From: an uncultured Lachnospiraceae bacterium
GTDB lineage: Bacteria; Bacillota; Clostridia; Lachnospirales; Lachnospiraceae
Length of the DNA: 16,044 bases
Direction: 5' to 3'
Assembly: GCA_910579325.1 (NCBI GenBank)
Contig: CAJTTU010000080.1
Location: 1-16,044, forward strand
In this document: piece after piece, positions 14,278-16,044 of the stretch
Layout: the number at the start of each line of letters is the position of its first letter
Numbering within the stretch: position 1 is the stretch's first letter
Program-made: the position numbers and the translations under genes
Notes under the pieces: model-generated
Seen by the model: only the letters and a program-made list of their open reading frames with translations
Databases searched by the model: none
Told to the model about the DNA's origin: nothing

Positions 14278-15714
14278 ATGAAAAAGGTGTTACTAGCAGC
14301 ATCAGAAGCAGTTCCCTTTATTAAGACGGGCGGGCTTGCGGACGTGGTAGGGTCGCTGCCCAAATATTTTAATAAAGATGAATTTGATGTGCGTGTGATC
14401 TTACCCAAATATTCCTGCATGGCAGAACCATATAAATCACAGTTGGAGTATGTCAGCCATTTTTATATGCATTACAATAATCTGTCCAGATATGTGGGCG
14501 TTCTGCAGCTGAATCATGAAGGAAATATATTTTACTTTATTGACAATGAAGAGTATTTTTCAGGGGACAGGCCCTATGGGAATGTGCTGTGGGATATCGA
14601 GAAGTTCTGCTTCTTTTCACAGGCCGCCCTGTCAGCCCTTCCGGTAATCGGATTTCAGCCCGACATTGTGCACTGTCATGACTGGCAGACAGGACTGATT
14701 CCGGTTCATTTGAAAGACAAATTCGGAGACGGCCCGTTCTATGCGGGCATGAAAAGCATGATTACCATACACAACCTGCGTTTTCAGGGCGTATGGGATA
14801 AGAAGACTATTCAGGCCTATTCAGGTCTGTCCGACTATTATTTTGCGCCGGATAAACTGGAAGCTTACGGGGACGCGAATATGCTGAAAGGCGGAATCGT
14901 ATATGCCGACCGTGTGACGACGGTCAGCGGCACCTATGCCAGGGAGATTCAGGATCCGTTCTTTGGAGAAGGACTGGACGGATTGATTCGGGCCAGGTCG
15001 AACTGCCTGTCAGGTATTGTAAACGGAATCGACTATGAGGAGTTCAATCCGGAGACTGATCCCCATATTGAAAAGAATTATAATGCCAGGACATTCCGAA
15101 AAGATAAAGTGAAGAACAAGGTTGCCCTTCAGAGAGAACTGGGTCTGGAGGAGGATCCAAAAAAATTCATGGTGGGAGTCGTATCCAGGCTGACCGACCA
15201 GAAGGGATTTGACCTGATAAACTGCGTGATGGAAGAAATCTGTGCGGAGCACCTGCAGCTGGTGGTTTTGGGAACCGGCGAAGCACAATATGAGAATCTG
15301 TTCCGTCATTACGACTGGAAATGTCATGGGCAGGTGTCGGCAAATATTTATTATTCCGATCCGCTGGCCCATAAGATTTATGCGGGATGCGATGCGTTCC
15401 TGATGCCGTCCCTGTTTGAACCCTGCGGTTTAAGTCAGTTGATGAGTCTGCGCTATGGAACGATCCCGATTGTCCGGGAGACGGGCGGTCTGCGGGATAC
15501 GGTGGAGTCTTACAACGAGTATGAAAGCACCGGAACCGGATTTTCCTTCGCGAACTATAATGCACATGAGATGTTGAATACAATCCGCTATGCGGTTAAC
15601 GTATTTTATAATAAGAAACGAGAGTGGAATAAGCTGGTGGACCGCGCGATGGCCAGAGATTTCTCCTGGGCGAATTCCGCCAGACAGTATGAAGAATTAT
15701 ATCGTTATATGTAA
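14278..15714 (+). CDS. glgA: Glycogen synthase (ADP-glucose type, GT5)
   Basis: A 478-residue cytoplasmic glucosyltransferase that adds glucose from ADP-glucose to the alpha-1,4-glucan chain (EC 2.4.1.21). The GT-B fold signatures are complete: 'KTGGLADVVGSLP' with the ADP-glucose-binding KTGGL at 16-20, 'HCHDWQTGLIP' at 132-142, 'ITIHNLRFQG', 'VNGIDYEEFNP', 'VSRLTDQKGFD' with Arg304 and Lys309 for phosphate binding, and 'LFEPCGLSQLM' with Glu381. Length is typical. The ATG at 14278 has GGAGG (14266-14270) 7 nt upstream. It lies after spo0A without a terminator between and ends in its own terminator. None of glgB, glgC or glgD is in the window, so it is not in a full glycogen operon here. Glycogen storage often accompanies entry into sporulation in Clostridia; a regulatory link to spo0A here is only inference. 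Confidence 0.97.
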   Translation: MKKVLLAASEAVPFIKTGGLADVVGSLPKYFNKDEFDVRVILPKYSCMAEPYKSQLEYVSHFYMHYNNLSRYVGVLQLNHEGNIFYFIDNEEYFSGDRPYGNVLWDIEKFCFFSQAALSALPVIGFQPDIVHCHDWQTGLIPVHLKDKFGDGPFYAGMKSMITIHNLRFQGVWDKKTIQAYSGLSDYYFAPDKLEAYGDANMLKGGIVYADRVTTVSGTYAREIQDPFFGEGLDGLIRARSNCLSGIVNGIDYEEFNPETDPHIEKNYNARTFRKDKVKNKVALQRELGLEEDPKKFMVGVVSRLTDQKGFDLINCVMEEICAEHLQLVVLGTGEAQYENLFRHYDWKCHGQVSANIYYSDPLAHKIYAGCDAFLMPSLFEPCGLSQLMSLRYGTIPIVRETGGLRDTVESYNEYESTGTGFSFANYNAHEMLNTIRYAVNVFYNKKREWNKLVDRAMARDFSWANSARQYEELYRYM

Positions 15715-15756
15715 CGATGCTATTTTTAAAGTAAATGAGATACAGGTATAACAAAC

Positions 15757-15803
15757 AGCCGTATGCTGTGAGCCAAAGAGCGCTCATGGTGTACGGCTTT
15801 TTT
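15757..15803 (+). terminator. Intrinsic terminator of glgA
   Basis: A long stem runs from AGCCGTAT (15757-15764) through GTGAGC to GCTCAT and GTACGGCT (15791-15798), 17 pairs including a few G-U, with an 8-nt loop. Six T residues follow directly (15798-15803). Confidence 0.9.
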
Positions 15804-15879
15804 GGAGGAAGCGTGCTGCCGGTCATATTAAGAGGTAAAAACCGCCCAAAAGACTGCCGCGGAAAATCCCCGGTAAAGA

Positions 15880-15908
15880 TTGCTTTTTCAGGAAATGTGC
15901 CTTATAAT
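15880..15908 (+). promoter_or_regulatory. Promoter of the gene at the right edge
   Basis: TTGCTT (15880-15885) and a perfect TATAAT (15903-15908), 17 bp apart. Transcription would start at about 15915, which is also the first base of the ATG of the following open frame. Confidence 0.55.
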
Positions 15909-15914
15909 GATTGA

Positions 15915-16044
15915 ATGAATATTCTGGAGAATTTTGTATTAATAGTCGGGCGTTTCTGTAAAAAATCAGAGTCGCATAGTCGGAAGACCGGTAAAATACT
16001 GACTTATCCGGCGGCGTTTTTTCTGACGGCGGCGGTATTGCTGG
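15915..16044 (+). CDS. Partial probable membrane protein, cut by window end
   Basis: The first 43 codons of an open frame that runs off the window. An in-frame TGA immediately before the ATG means no upstream start is possible. The start has no ribosome binding site. The first residues ('MNILENFVLIVGRF') are followed by a basic, polar stretch ('KKSESHSRKTGK') and then a hydrophobic run from about residue 28 ('ILTYPAAFFLTAAVLL') that looks like a first membrane helix. The GCG/CTG-rich codons of the last third resemble the neighbouring genes, which supports coding. It could be the start of a multi-pass membrane protein, but the family cannot be named from this fragment. A good sigma-A promoter lies directly upstream. 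Confidence 0.4.
   Translation, partial: MNILENFVLIVGRFCKKSESHSRKTGKILTYPAAFFLTAAVLL

Overview
The window looks like a chromosomal segment from a spore-forming member of the Clostridia, most likely Lachnospiraceae. Supporting signs are a full-length Spo0A, sigma-A type promoters with 16-17 bp spacers, strong AGGAGG-like ribosome binding sites, TTG and GTG starts, moderate GC content with AT-rich intergenic DNA, and DUF6273 and 'LGDYKDS' type proteins that are common in that family. No rRNA, tRNA, IS element, integrase or CRISPR array is visible. The family assignment is an inference; the gene content is read directly.

Region 1 (40-8157) is a four-gene, same-strand unit behind one good promoter. 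It encodes a PP2C-type phosphatase, a membrane-spanning Ser/Thr kinase, a 95-residue single-pass membrane protein, and a 1694-residue secreted, membrane-anchored protein built of about 13 Ig-like modules. The kinase lacks PASTA repeats and carries a helical TPR/Sel1-like domain outside the membrane. The set reads as a kinase/phosphatase signalling pair coupled to a giant surface protein, and it is the best candidate here for an undescribed system.

Region 2 (8184-10021) holds pncB (nicotinate phosphoribosyltransferase, NAD salvage) with its own promoter and a leader hairpin. A small Cys-rich protein on the opposite strand overlaps the pncB stop codon tail to tail.

Region 3 (10067-11330) starts with a divergent promoter pair containing five 10-bp phased ATTTTGCA-like units. 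An OmpR-type regulator follows whose receiver has lost the phosphoacceptor Asp (Ser), one acidic-pocket Asp (Gln) and the switch Thr/Ser (Ala). It is probably a phosphorylation-independent pseudo-receiver, and no sensor kinase is nearby. A second set of TGGAAA units at an exact 20-bp period lies beyond its 3' end.

Region 4 (11252-13044) has a DUF6273 protein (minus strand, with a strong terminator) divergent from a LysR-type regulator.

Region 5 (13152-15803) has spo0A, the sporulation master regulator, followed by glgA, glycogen synthase. The spo0A-glgA gap carries a perfect 10-bp inverted repeat over a TATAAT box and a leader that can fold into mutually exclusive hairpins. glgA ends in a clear intrinsic terminator. 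A new promoter and the first 43 codons of a probable membrane protein run off the right end.
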